Assembly: GCA_030704615.1 (NCBI GenBank)
Contig: CM060733.1
Span: forward strand, 4,960,001-5,024,000
Reading direction: 5' to 3'
Source of the DNA: Takakia lepidozioides
Taxonomy: Eukaryota > Streptophyta > Takakiopsida > Takakiales > Takakiaceae
Length of the DNA: 64,000 nt
Part shown: positions 47,901 to 59,175 of the stretch, in pieces
Layout of the letters: each line of letters begins with the position of its first letter
Position numbering within the stretch: the first letter of the stretch is position 1
The notes under the pieces: generated by a model
Database searches by the model: none
What the model was told of the DNA's origin: nothing
The model's input: the letters and a program-made list of their open reading frames with translations, nothing else
Translations under genes and position numbers: made by a program

Positions 47901-49953
47901 CAAGCAATTAATGAGATCTCATTAAAGTACTCAGTACATTCTCTCTGTACAAATCAGAAAACCAATAATGCTGCCAAACTGATCAGAATGTCCAGTGCCG
48001 CTGCCTTACTTCAAGAGATCTGCTACATCTCGTTTTCTTTGTCCGATTGGATTATGCAGGACTACTCTTCACTTGTTGAGACAGCACCTGAATCAGACCA
48101 TAGTCTAGTGCTGGTGACACTACCCTTGTCTTCATGATGATGAAAGGCAAGGTTAGGATTCTAGAATGCTAACTGGCCTCTGATCACTCAGACCTCTCCT
48201 GCTTGTATCTTTCCAGGAAGTGAGAAGCATGCATCAAATATGGAAGTGAATTTGGATACCAATGTAATCTCTGATCTAACACAAAACGAGGATGCGAAAT
48301 GGTGGTAGCATTGTGCCTCTTTGTACTAGAAATGGACCTTCAAGGCTGCACTGCACCACTCTAGCACAAGTTACATCAATCCAGCTCTGGTGATCAAGGT
48401 TTCCATGTACCACCGCACCTGTGGATGGCCTATGCTCGTGGTTATCTTCCAAAGACTTCATGACAGATTCAGGGCTTGAATTGGCTTGACGGAGAGTTCC
48501 ACCAGACTTACTCGACCTGCGACGAACAATGCGGCGTGAAGCCTTTTCAGCATCTGTATGCCTGGCAAGATGTGCCACTGATTCCAGCAAAACTAGTTTC
48601 TCTTTAGCCTCTCTTTCCAGCTTCTCCTTCTCTCCTTGCAAGCGATCAAGCTCAGCCAACACCAACTTTTTATGCCGCTTCCGAGACTTGGGAGTGTCCT
48701 TGGTTTCATATCGCATTGAGTCCACCATACTCTCAATATTGAGGACATCCGTTGCAAACAACCCCTCCCTTTCCACTGATTCCATGCCTTCTGTAACAGT
48801 CCTGCTCTTTTTACCAGGTGGTCTATGGTGAACCCTTCCCTCTGTACCTGTATCTGCATGCTCTTTATCCAACAAAAGAGTGCCTGGGTTGCTCAGGTCC
48901 TGGCAGAGTTGTTTGAGGCGTACCATATCAGCAGAAAGTGACTGCATTTCTAGCTCTACAGCAGCACTTTGCTGCAGTGATTCTTCCATCTCGGAAGCTT
49001 CAAGAGCCCTTTCTTCTTCCTCTATCTCCTGGTACAAGTTTTGTTGCTCCGCCATGTGTAATTCCAATCTCTGTGTCTTCTCCTCTAGAACTGCCTTCTC
49101 CTGTTCAGCAAGGCCTTGTATCCGTGAGAGCTCCTGCTGCAAATTGTCTTGGGCCCCATGCACAGCTCCATTTGCAGCAGGCTCAGAAGTCTTGGAACAG
49201 TTCTGCAAATTTTGAAGTTCCAGATGAGAAAGGAAACACAAAAACAATTTCTAAGTCGGTATTCGTTAGCTGATCACTATTTCTCGAGGGCTCTGAGGTG
49301 GGAAGGCACCTAGGAGACATGCAGCCATCTTTTCACGCATCGGATGTGAGCAACACATTCAGAAAAAAAATGAAACATTCCACCCGAACTACTTCTACCT
49401 GCTGACCCTGCCGTTTCTCGAGGGCCGGCCACCCATCTCCAGGATTCGACCTTTGCAATTCTCCGGGCGCATCACCATGAACTTCACCACCGTCAACGCA
49501 CTCTCCAGATTCATCATCTCTCTCCACGTTACCATTGGGTTCATCAGTCACCTGCCCGCCCTCGGCACCCTCTAATATCCCCTGCGCACTGGTAACCCTG
49601 CTGCTTGAACCTTCCAAGTCCCCATTACCGTCCCCAATACTTTCCACAGTGGGCGATCTTTCCTCAGGTAGATCATCACTACCGACCTCCCCCGCCTGCT
49701 GAGTTTTACCATACGTCCATGTCTTTCCATGTACACTGCCATTCAGCTCCCGTAACAGATCAGCTTCTAGGAGCGCGAGCTTCTCCACCCGCTGCCTCAT
49801 TTCTTGGCACTCAGATTGCAGACGCTTGCCATCGTTGTCTCGTTGTTTGGCCTGCTCCCGAGCTGCCTGAATTTCCTGGTACCTTTGCTCTCGGATCCAT
49901 CGCGCAGAGGACATTTCCCTTGTGCTGCCACTAGAGTGCAGTGGATCCGCCAT
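44954..49953 (-). CDS. Coiled-coil protein of unknown function, five or six exons
   Basis: I do not recognise the family. Exons on the minus strand: 49953-49399, 49202-48419, 47381-46929, 46530-46339, 45667-45240, and possibly 45187-44954. The first four introns are all phase 0 or 1 (the first after a full codon, the next three phase 1), all GT..AG, and the total is in frame (881 aa with the last exon). If the 52-bp last intron is not used, exon 5 reads on to a stop at 45150 (833 aa). Coiled coils: residues ~15-70 (REQRYQEIQAAREQAKQR), ~200-265 (LAEQEKAVLEEKTQRLELHM, EEEERALEASEMEESL), ~355-390 (ELDRLQGEKEKLEREAKEK), and near the C-terminus (LVKQLERQQRLREELELKLE, LKEAEKLRSVAEQRVETLND). Acidic linkers separate them. 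No signal peptide or membrane segment. Intron 2 holds a LINE fragment. Confidence 0.65.
47540..47790 (+). mobile_element. LINE 3' fragment, third coding copy
   Basis: A frame reads INNIVPAPLFTNFQNLEAEP, then QALLG, then [20 protein letters not shown] and LYQGKS. It closely matches the C-terminal stretch of the copies at 11.4 and 24.4 kb but lacks the zinc knuckle. It lies in intron 2 of the coiled-coil gene, antisense to that gene. Confidence 0.75.
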
Positions 49954-51004
49954 AGCCTGACGCTACACGCCCTTATGTCTCTCTCCGTCTCCCCCCTGCT
50001 CACAGATGCACAGAAACCGCACAATTGCCCGATCAAGGACTAATTTCCATGGGCCAGAATCCTATCTCCCATCAGCTTCTCATTTCGTTGTCCCACTGTA
50101 CGACATACAGAAATAATGCATTCTGCATAAAAATGTGCCATCTTGGATCTTGCACCTTCCTCTCACCCATATTGCAAGATGCGTCTCCCCCTCCTCCTGT
50201 CTGAAGTCTACCCACCAAGAGGCCAGCGTCCGTCATATTACAGCTCCAAAAAGCTTTCTAACCCTGCACTCTGGCAATTCCGACTTAGCCTCCTCCCTCA
50301 GTGATCTCCTTCACCATTGCAACACTAAGCTCGCTAACAACAGCGCTCAAATTACTGAAAGAGTCAAACAAATCCTCTTAGAAGACCAAGGACAGACTGA
50401 ACATCAGTAACAGAAGGCCACTTGAACAACCAATTTCTTCACCTAAAAGATGCACTTCCACAATGATCCCTCCATTTCCAAAGATAGTTCTTAGAATCTC
50501 CCGAGCATCCACCCTCTCCGTGTCTCTCCTTGCTTGGTTCACAGCCTCAATTCTTCGCGCAAAAAACTAGGTTTCAACAAGCACACTACTAGGAGTTCCA
50601 CATGATTTCGGGTTTCTCCAGGATGCTTGCGAGGAGCCATAGTGTTGGCAGATCTAAGTTAGAGGACTCAGAGTGCAGCGCTCTCAGATCACACTCCCTC
50701 AGCTCAAGAAACCTTCTTCACGCCCACGGGAACTATGGGATCATGTCATCGAACATGTTCTCACGTGCTCCTGCCTTCGAGAGCGAGTGCTGCTTTCAGG
50801 ACACGAGCTAACTCTGTCAGATTCTGCCGCGTGGCAGATCTCTGACACGCATCCTGGCTTTATAGGGGCTGAGAATAGATGTGGAGCTGCCGGACGCCAC
50901 GTGGGCCAATAAGTAAGTCATTGGTTTTTTCCCGTGATTTTAATTTTTTTATTTTAAAAACAAAATTCGCCAAAAAAACCAAAACAAAAACAAAATCGGA
51001 ACAC
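49954..51004. other. Upstream of the coiled-coil gene
   Basis: Putative promoter and 5' flank of the minus-strand gene. Short ORFs only; an AT-rich run of A and T tracts at about 50935-51000 borders the inverted-repeat element. Confidence 0.4.
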
Positions 51005-51548
51005 AATAGGAATAATGTAAGAACTTAATGGTCGCGTGTGATCTGACGGTACTTTCGCCGGATCCCAGGCGGGGCCCCTGTCAAATCCACCCCACCCTCA
51101 CTTACCTCGGTTTCACTATTAAATATTTAAGAATCCAAGTGGGTTGTAAGCTGTGGTGGGTAGCGTGATGGTAAGGTGAGATGGGAAGGTGATAGCAGTG
51201 AAGGTGGCGAGGTTCAAGGTTAGTGTAACCCTCTGTAACCCCGGTTTCTCATGTAACTCTGGTTAGTCCATTTTTATACTTAGCCAAATTTGGACTTGGT
51301 CAAATTTTTCCAGCCAAGTGTGAGTTACACCGAGTGGAGTTACACCGAGTGGAGTTACACACCTTGTCGTGTAACCCAATGTAACCCCAAGTGGAGTTAC
51401 ACACCTCGTTGTGTAACCCGGACTGGTGTTTACACTCCTTAAGTTCCATGTCACTCTCAAGAGAGGGTGGGGAAGATTTGACATGCCCGAAATCAGCGTA
51501 CCATCCTGTCAGAGGTTGCACGTGTTAAGTTCTTACATTATTCCTATT
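51005..51548. mobile_element. MITE-like element with perfect 24-bp inverted ends
   Basis: Positions 51005-51028 (AATAGGAATAATGTAAGAAC followed by TTAA) are the exact reverse complement of 51525-51548. Weak inverted similarity continues inward (CTGAC). If the mobile ends are GGAATAATG..., the flanking TA on each side would be a 2-bp target duplication. At 544 bp with no transposase frame, it fits a non-autonomous DNA transposon. Confidence 0.7.
51320..51420. repeat. GTTACAC/GTGTAAC hairpin cluster inside the MITE
   Basis: A 15-bp unit GAGTTACACCGAGTG is repeated in tandem, followed by two hairpins: GTTACAC at 51354-51360 with GTGTAAC at 51369-51375, and again at 51396-51402 with 51411-51417. 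Further GTAAC motifs lie at 51226-51260. Confidence 0.65.
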
Positions 51549-52233
51549 ATCTTCCTTTTTTTTCTATCTAGACTATGGATGAGGATAATTATTCATCTAT
51601 TTCATGATGTTCGGGAGACGGTTTCACACAGCCCGGAAACGGCATTGAAGAGGAAGGAAGTTCCAGGGATCCGGAATGCGTGCACCCCGGTGTGGATGAG
51701 ACGGTTCATCTGTGAAATACGTCGGATGAACTATAATGGTGTGGGAATGGTCGTATGTATGAGGATGTGGGCATGGGGCGTATGTATGTATGTATGTAAG
51801 TGTATGGGTGTGCAGTGTGCACCAATGGGGATCCAAAGTGTAGCCACCTTATCTTATCCTGCTGAAGATAGTTTCGCCACCAGCCAGGGTTTCGCCACTA
51901 ATTCACAAACTATTTTTGCAGAGGTAAGACTCTCTTACCCATGAAGAATATACCCGAGATATAGAATGTTATCTGACAAATCATCCGTGAGGGAGATGAT
52001 AATTCTTTTTTCATCTATAATCAGACCTTGTGTAACTTTGTAGAGGAAGGGCGAAATTTATCATCCATCCATCTCCTGTACTAAGATGTAGTGCGGATGA
52101 GAGCGTAATTACTGAGCGGTGAATACATGGCGATGGTGGCGAGAGGAAGCAGGTGAAGAGGCCTTCTTGAGGGGTGGCTTGTCTCGCTGCTCGCAATCGC
52201 AAGCTTCCATTGTTGTTGTGCGAGCTCGCAGCT
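51549..52233 (+). promoter_or_regulatory. PsbTn upstream region
   Basis: No gene recognised. Includes a TATG/TATGTATG run near 51780 and the likely promoter and 5' UTR of PsbTn. No specific light-response element can be asserted. Confidence 0.35.
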
Positions 52234-53032
52234 ATGGCGTCACTCACAGTTTCCTCAAGCATTCTGGCCTCTGCTTCTTCGTTGGTGGGAACTCGTGTGG
52301 CTGCGCCGTCTCACCATGCCGCTGTCTCTGTCAAGGTGAGTTGTCTGTAGCCATGTCAATACTGGATGTGGACTACCCTGAAGAGGAACTCGCTCGAACA
52401 GTCATGGGAAGTTGTGGTGATCTTCACAGTCGTGTGGTGTTGGGCTTTTCAATTGGCGTTTGTTATGAGAAAATCAGTTCTTTACATTGATTGTGTGACT
52501 CAGAGTCTCAGACAGTTGCTCTGAAGCTGGAGGAGAAAGTCTTTCTGCATTATTTGAATGTGGACAGCTGGGTTGTATGCTGTCTCTGATTGTTAGCACT
52601 TGTCTCCTTTTTTTGAATTTGATCAACACCGTGGGGTTGCTTCAAAAATCATTGTAATTAGGTGTCAAGACTGAACATTTCCCAAAATATGAGTCTCGGA
52701 TTAACCCCCAAATGTCCCTTCCTGCATCCCCTTCTTATGCCATCCGTCCGACTGGCAAGGTACTGTCAGATGTTTTCCACTCCCAGGTTTTGAAGTTATT
52801 GCAATGGCTCTTGCAGATGGCTCCTGTGAGGTGCCAAGCAAAAACAGACGCTGAAGTTTTGCAGCGACGGGCTGTGATGGCTGCCGCCGTGGCCTCTGTG
52901 TTGACATTGGCTTCACCTGCTTTAGCCTTTGAAAGCTATTATGAAGGTTTGAAGAAGGGGTCCAAGGAAGCCAAAAAGAAGTATGCGAACATTTGTGTCT
53001 CCCAAACCCAAGCTTACATCTGCCACGGTTGA
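52234..53032 (+). CDS. PSBTN: Photosystem II 5 kDa protein PsbTn (nuclear-encoded), two exons
   Basis: PsbTn is a small lumenal subunit on the donor side of photosystem II. Exons 52234-52335 and 52817-53032 (GT..AG, phase 0) give 105 aa, matching the known precursor length of about 103. Residues 1-~45 (MASLTVSSSILASASSLVGT) form a stromal transit peptide. QRRAVMAAAVASVLTLASPALA is a thylakoid-transfer signal with a twin Arg and an AxA cleavage site. The mature part is FESYYEGLKKGSKEAKKKYA followed by NICVSQTQAYICHG. The KEAKKKYA.ICV....A.IC signature and the two Cys (probable disulfide) identify the family. Compared with flowering plants the mature N-terminus is Phe/Glu/Tyr instead of poly-Glu. 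The gene looks intact. Confidence 0.85.
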
Positions 53033-54859
53033 GCTCGGTTCTTGATCTCTGGTTCTGACTTGATTATAACCATTAGACTGATTGGGGTTTGTAAAGATCA
53101 CTGTGGTATATGTATGAATGACATGCCATCGAGGAATGTGTACATTTCTTTCTTTGAAGCAGAATATTGCCTCTGAATCCAAGATGTTCTGAATCTCACT
53201 TCGTCTTAAGTGGGTTGGGTCTATTGTTGTCTACTCCCTCCTGTTCCTCAATGGTAGAACTGTACTTGCCTTAAACGCTGCAAGTCCGTCCATCACATCA
53301 TTGCTTTTCCTGTAAATACTGCATTGGAGCTGAGCATAGCCAACATCTGAATCTGTCCAGCAGCCTCAGATTGCCCGACCTTTTGAGATTCAAGACTGAA
53401 GGAACATTGCCTCATGCTAAGTCACAAGTCTCGTATGTGTGGGCTATGAACAGAGTGCACTGGAAGAAATGCGAGTCTCTATCTTTGACAGATATTGGAC
53501 AGCATTGAAGATGACTTCTGTGGGTTGTCTGGAGAGATGTTGTCATTCCCACAATATGGTAGTGCTCCGCCGAATGCTGACTTATGCATAGTGTGGCTTT
53601 GCAAGATGTAGGGTTCTGATATCCTGCAAGACTGGGTCGTTGTGATGGATCTTTTCTCCCACCCCCCAACTCAAGCTCCCTCCTGCAGCAAGTAGCCTTC
53701 ACTCTAATGAAACAATCCTGGGCAGGTGCAGTTGTCACTGAAGCATGTGTCCGGTCCAAAGACAATCCTAGGCACAATTATGATTTGAATTCACTTCATG
53801 GCAAACTGCATACCCCGAGTCAAAATTTGCTGTCGTAGGTCCACGGAGTGTTTCCTGTCACCAGGCAGAGTAAGCTGACATCAGAAAACCATCTCTTGCT
53901 GAAATATTGCCATCTAGGAGAAAGAGAAGCTGACACCAGCAGTACCCAAACCTTTTATGGCCATGTGAGAACCAACCATCGTTCCTTGCAACGGGTCATA
54001 TTACATACATACCACTGGAAGGACATTCGATGGGGTTTTACGAGAACCAGCCACATTTGAAAAACGAGCACGGTAACTAGAGATATTAAAGGTTGCCACC
54101 TCCATCTCTCTCTCTCTTCCAGGACAGAGATTACAGGAGTTCGACAACATCTCTTTCCCGGACCTCTTCAAATCTACTGTTAAGGATGCAGGTCGAAAGC
54201 TAGAGAGTCACATCCAATGTGCATCGATGAGCTTTGCTATTTCCTCACTTTTCTACGACCTGGATTCATCGCGCACATTGGTCCTTTAGGACAGGAAGTT
54301 CTCTATCTATGAAGAGGTGCTTTGATCTGAGTTATAAGCTAGGCTACTACATATCTGACTGAGAAATATGGGTAGAGAAGGCTGCCGGTTCCACGCTCTC
54401 TGAGCCCAAAAGAGCGGAAGAGAGATTATAGGAGACGAGAGATTGAAGGACATGTCAGCACACTGTCAATGTCCATCTCTTTATAGTAACGTTCTGATCT
54501 AAGCCTTTCATTGTCTGGGTTGTCTTCATTTGGGAGGCCCTTCCAACTTAGACAAAATTCGCTCCTCAAAACGATAGCAGCTCAAGAATGGGCAAGGTAC
54601 TTGCGCCTTTGGCATATGAGACTTTAATTGTCTCCTTCTTCTATCCTCCTTGTATGACGCTGCCACAGCGTTGGCCAAAAGTATTGGTTGCAAGACAGGC
54701 GTGATGATGAATTGTACTCTCTGAGTGCATGTATGTGATTTTCCAAGATGCAGTGCAGCTTGGATAAGGATTTTGTGATTCAATCAATTTATCCTTCTAA
54801 GGACAACTGTAACTGCATTTCTTGTTGATCTGAGGTGCAATGCTGGGCAATGTGTGCAG
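53033..54859. other. Region between PsbTn and the first readable COX6B exon
   Basis: It should contain the PsbTn 3' UTR and the COX6B promoter and first exon. I could not find a start codon with a convincing donor in the right phase (phase 0). A (CT) tract lies at about 54104-54117. Other ORFs show no domain. Confidence 0.4.
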
Positions 54860-56057
54860 CCTGAGGAGGATGAGTGTGAAGAAGTTAAGAAAAAAGGGGT
54901 CACGGTACGTAAATCATGCCCTGCTTTTTTCCCCTAGTGAATTCAGTGCCTGAGGGAGTTGGGAGGTATCGGAAGCAACCAGTATACGAGATGCTATCTT
55001 CACCCCATTTAAGGGCTGATTTGACAGTTGCCTACATAAAATTTGCATGTAGCTCCCAAGTCTACGGGATGAGGAAAGGGCCTTACTGGTTTCTAATCTT
55101 GTAAGGCGGCCGCAAGTGCATGGTCCATCCTTCATGGCCTGCTCTGTAGCTTATACATGACCTTCTTTTCAAGTTCTTCTTGAATTAGCTTTCACTCGAC
55201 ACTGCATCTCCACTACAGTAGTCATATTTAGTGGAGCACCATCTTTGGTCAGCTACGTACTATTATTCTAGCTACTGAAGATCATGAAGGAACATTCTTG
55301 TAGAGAAGCTGGCAAGGGAGGTTAGAAGGAAAGCTAACGATCTTGAAACCATGATTATGCGATTTCTGGAAGGGGCTCACAGTATCAGCTCGCCCTGGGT
55401 TCTTGATTCAGCAGGGGAAGTCCTCGCAAAAATCTGAGTACAGCCTGAGTCAGTTGAAAACACTCTCACACGGAGCCCAAGCTTCCAAGGTTCAGTTGAG
55501 CTTTTGGGAGTTAGTAATGTATATGCACCACAACGAGACTACATTTGGTTATAAGCTGGGTGCGGCCATTTCTTGGCAGGTAGATGATTTGAAGACGGCC
55601 CCAATGGACTATCGCTTTCCAACCACTAATCAAGCAAAGCATTGCTACTCTCGCTACAATGAGTTCCACAAGTAAGGAGTGTATACCTCCGCATGTCTTC
55701 AAGTTAATCTGTGCCAAAATCTGCTTGCACCTTGGTATATCTTCTGTCAGACAGGGAGGTCCAGAGTAGCAGGTGTAGATCAATCTACAAACCTTTCTGT
55801 GGCATCTGTACCCATCTAGGTGTGCTGCCGAGAAAGGCGAGGATTCAAAGGAGTGCCAGAAGTATGCAAAGTGGTATCGCTCATTGTGTCCTGGCGAATG
55901 GGTACGACACTAGTCACTCTGAGCTTCAAGCGGGTACATTTTCATTTCTGCTTTTAGAGTTAAGACTAGGAGATTGCTTCTAACCTAGTGGAAGATGTTG
56001 TAGGTTGTGAAGTGGAATGAGGAAAGAGCGAATGGCACCTTTCCAGGTCGTTACTAA
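54860..56057 (+). CDS. COX6B: Cytochrome c oxidase subunit 6b (COX6B), 5' exon missing
   Basis: COX6B is an intermembrane-space subunit that bridges the two halves of dimeric complex IV. Exons: 54860-54904 (tentative; PEEDECEEVKKKGVT, the acidic/Lys lead), 55580-55671, 55820-55901, 56004-56057. The last three encode VDDLKTAPMDYRFPTTNQAK, then HCYSRYNEFHKCAAEKGEDS, then ECQKYAKWYRSLCPGEW, then NEERANGTFPGRY. The twin CX9C and CX10C cysteines needed for disulfide import through Mia40 are all present. Introns are GT..AG with matching phases. Plant COX6B often has a long acidic N-terminus; the exon with the start codon was not located between 53.0 and 54.85 kb. Nothing suggests the gene is broken. 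Confidence 0.85.
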
Positions 56058-57501
56058 TCAGACACTGAGGGGCTGGATCATGCTTCAGCAGAGATTCAAT
56101 GATGAAGAATTACAGAACGTTGTAGGACAAATAGGAGATTTCAGCTTCCTTAGTCCTGTCCTTTACTACAGATGGAGTGCTGAGATTACAATGCACTCAA
56201 CTGTAATAAAACTGTAATATGTATACACATAACAACATAACTGTCATACGTGATGCACTTGAGCAAATTTTTGGGGCTGTTTGCTAAAGACTCAGAATGT
56301 TTCATCCTGTAGTTCACCTTCTTTTGATTCCAGGCATACACATCAGGTGGAGAACATTGGGGGAGATTAAATGCCAACTTTCGAAGGTAGCGTTTGTCTG
56401 TGAGGAATTGATTGCACTTGCTTGCACCTTTTGGTCTTTTTCTTTCTCTTCAGAAGGAAGTAAGATTTCACAGGGGCAGAAGTCACCATTGCAGCTTCCG
56501 ATTCGCGAAGCACACACGACCATCAATTATGCAGATACTTGGATTTCCAAGGTCCCATTCATTGGCCTTTACAAAGTTCACAAGCATATGCGCTGCTAGT
56601 GCATTGCAGGTCCCAGTGTGCAATGATGGTCATGTTGCAGTCAAAAAGAGGCCCAAGTGCTGCTGGTATGGCATCATATTTGACGTCTCAAACTTGAGAT
56701 TGGATTTTTTTCGGGAAGATACAAAACACCTTCCAATAAAGTGTACAATTCCAGTACTGTCGCCACAACAGCTCTCAATGTCCAGAAAAGATTCCCCCTA
56801 GGCATGCCAGAATGCATAATCTGTAGTTAATATCTTGCAGCTATGACATCTACACCTCAACAGTTTCTAGAAAGCATGCCCACTAGCTATGTGGCACCAG
56901 CAAATCCAGGAAACTGATCAAGATACATAAACAGTGACTGTTCTTAAACTGGACTTCATTAATAACTCCATGGAGTCCTGCACCAGTGTCACAGATTCAA
57001 CCCAATGTGATGCCGTGCTCATACTACAAAAGACTAGCCATAATGGACAATAGGCCAATTTTGGTACAACACCTACCAAATACCAGATCACCTCTTCCCA
57101 GCTACCACAGAAGCATGCTTGGACACACAGCAGCATGCTAAGACCAGCCATATTTGTCCCTCATGCACTTTCCATTTTTCGATTCCAAATATGGATGGCA
57201 AGCTCAGCACAGCACAAATATATCCTTCTGTGCAGAGGGTCCCTCAATTACTAATCACTCTCTAGGAGAAAATATCCCCCAATATTGTACTTCACTACTT
57301 GGGCCTGTTTTAAGCAAGCAAAAGGACACAATAATTGCATGTCCTAACCTCTGAACAATGCTGACATTGAAGCAGTGCAGCATTCAGTGATTGAAAAAAA
57401 CACCTCGAGCATCCACCGCAATCTACAAGTGCTTCCTGTTGCTGGAAAACTCAGCTTGAATATTGTTTAATAGATGACACATTTTGTACAAACCAAACAA
57501 C
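56058..57501. other. COX6B and PRT1 3' flanks (convergent)
   Basis: The two genes converge here. Frames at 56297-56801 (+) have ordinary composition but no domain and no splice partner. Nothing further is supported. Confidence 0.45.
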
Positions 57502-59175
57502 TCATGCATGGAAGACTACTCTAAAAATCTCAATCTCCTCATTGTCTCTTCTAGAAGTCTCATACTCCTCGTTGTCTCTGCGAGAGGTCCTGATGTCTTC
57601 ATTGCCGGGGTGATAGACAATACTATCTCCAGCTCCATTGCCATTTGCAGATTGCAAGTTGGCCATGGTCTCAACATCCTCATTCTCTGCGCTAGTGACA
57701 TCACTGTCACCAGCTCCCTCAGCACTTGTGGAAGTATGTACAATTGTGATGGTCTCAAGTTCATCACTATCTGGACTGTAGGCAAAGTTGTCTCCACTGT
57801 AGGCAATGTTGCTGTCTGAACTGTAGGCGGTGATGGAGACAACACCTACACCCGTTCGTGTGTCCAAAATGTTGTCTTGTCTAGCAGGGAACCTGCCCAT
57901 CTCTGACAACTGTACCTCAAACATTTCGTGGTCTGGGGTATGGTGCTGGTTGAACCGGCCCACAAAAAAGCCAGTTTCATGGCACCTACCACACAAATCA
58001 TAACCGACTTTTTCAGGACATCCCTTACAGTTGAACCTTCTGCCTACAATGGGCATCATCCCACATCCGTCGCACCCTGCAGCAATGTGAATTGGACCTT
58101 GTAAAGGCTGCAAAGTGCCATCCTTCTTAGATTCACCTGTGGGCTGCTCCTCAGTACTCTCCACAGCCTCTTTGTTGCTTAGCTGCTCAATCAGCTGGAG
58201 GTTCAACTCATGTTGGCGCTTTGCATACTCCGAGGAGAAGGCCCTCTCAAGGTACTGGTGAAGCTCCAAACAAACTTGAAGAAACAGGCCAGGATGAGGG
58301 CTTCCACATGAGGTGCAGGTTGGCCCTTCGGCCTGAGAAGACTCAGGCTTCGTGATACACCCCTCACAAAATATATGACCACAGTTCAAAACGATAGGCC
58401 GGTACAGCAGCCGCTTGCAGGCAGTGCATAACAGATCCGATACAGTAACTCCGTCTCCCGTGCTTGAAGGTCCAGCATCTGCTCCTCGCTCTGGAATGAT
58501 TTTTCCGGACTTGACAAGCCTGCTATCCATTTCTACCTTACTCATTTCTTTGCCTGCTACAGTAAGAGAATTGACCGTCTCCTCATGCATAACCTTTTCT
58601 CTACCAGTATGGTCACGTTTGCACCCACCGGATGGACCAATGTTTCCGTCTGCGACAATGGGCGTCTGGCTTGAGGGAGATCCGAAACAGTGGCTGCCAC
58701 AACAGTCCAATATTTTGAAGCCGCCGCTGTCAAAATCATCCTGCACTGAGCCATTTGCATCTGTACGCCCTTCCGTGTCTCCGTCACGACTTGCGCTTTC
58801 CTCTTTAAAATAGTTTTCAATGAGAGTAACAGAACGGGGGCCCTCCACATCTTTATCAAACTGTGGAGAGAAGATGCTTTTACTCACCTCCTCTTCTCGA
58901 GTTTCCTTCGCCCTGGCAAGATACTCTTCGCGCACGGCTTTACGCAGAAAGAAATGAAGCTGCTCGCAAACGCGCGGAACATGCATGTAAGGCCTTCGAC
59001 AGAGCGGGCAGAGCGGGCAAAGCGATGTGTATGCCCCGTGCACGCACCAGAAGCAGAATAAGTGGCCACACCCGTGCACAATTGGCTTGTACGCTAGCTC
59101 TAAGCATATTAAGCAATGAAAAGGCTCGCCACCATCATCCGTCTCCATGCCTTCTCTCTCCTTCACGATAACCAC
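57502..59175 (-). CDS. PRT1: E3 ubiquitin ligase PRT1 (two RING fingers and a ZZ finger), intronless
   Basis: PRT1 is the plant N-degron E3 that recognises aromatic N-terminal residues and sends proteins to the proteasome. The ORF is 557 aa, longer than the Arabidopsis protein (about 410). RING1 is at residues 21-62 (CLICLELAYKPIVHGCGHLF, then CFWC and CPLCRRPY), followed by the family helix VCEQLHFFLRKAVREEY. RING2 is at ~250-300 (CTACKRLLYRPIVLNCGHIF, then CEGC). ZZ is at ~365-410 (CDGCGMMPIVGRRFNCKGC, then GYDLCGRCHETG), with the following FNQHHTPDHEMFEVQ. The C-terminal ~130 residues are acidic and repetitive (SRRDNEEYETSRRDNEE, YSGDN/YSPDSD). RING1 carries a duplicated CPL (CPLCPLC) from a 9-bp tandem duplication. 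The Met at residue 10 is an alternative start. No intron is needed. Confidence 0.9.
   Translation of the reverse strand: MVIVKEREGMETDDGGEPFHCLICLELAYKPIVHGCGHLFCFWCVHGAYTSLCPLCPLCRRPYMHVPRVCEQLHFFLRKAVREEYLARAKETREEEVSKSIFSPQFDKDVEGPRSVTLIENYFKEESASRDGDTEGRTDANGSVQDDFDSGGFKILDCCGSHCFGSPSSQTPIVADGNIGPSGGCKRDHTGREKVMHEETVNSLTVAGKEMSKVEMDSRLVKSGKIIPERGADAGPSSTGDGVTVSDLLCTACKRLLYRPIVLNCGHIFCEGCITKPESSQAEGPTCTSCGSPHPGLFLQVCLELHQYLERAFSSEYAKRQHELNLQLIEQLSNKEAVESTEEQPTGESKKDGTLQPLQGPIHIAAGCDGCGMMPIVGRRFNCKGCPEKVGYDLCGRCHETGFFVGRFNQHHTPDHEMFEVQLSEMGRFPARQDNILDTRTGVGVVSITAYSSDSNIAYSGDNFAYSPDSDELETITIVHTSTSAEGAGDSDVTSAENEDVETMANLQSANGNGAGDSIVYHPGNEDIRTSRRDNEEYETSRRDNEEIEIFRVVFHA

Noticed and set aside
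52234-53032. Initially considered PsaN because of the small lumenal precursor
   Set aside because: The KEAKKKYA.ICV....A.IC signature and length match PsbTn, while PsaN motifs are absent.
58415-58813. 132-codon plus-strand ORF opposite PRT1
   Set aside because: Antisense shadow of a conserved zinc-finger protein; no domain of its own.
8768-59175. Functional link between TPP2 and PRT1 as a protein-degradation cluster
   Set aside because: They are 30 kb apart with unrelated genes between; proximity alone is no evidence in a plant genome.
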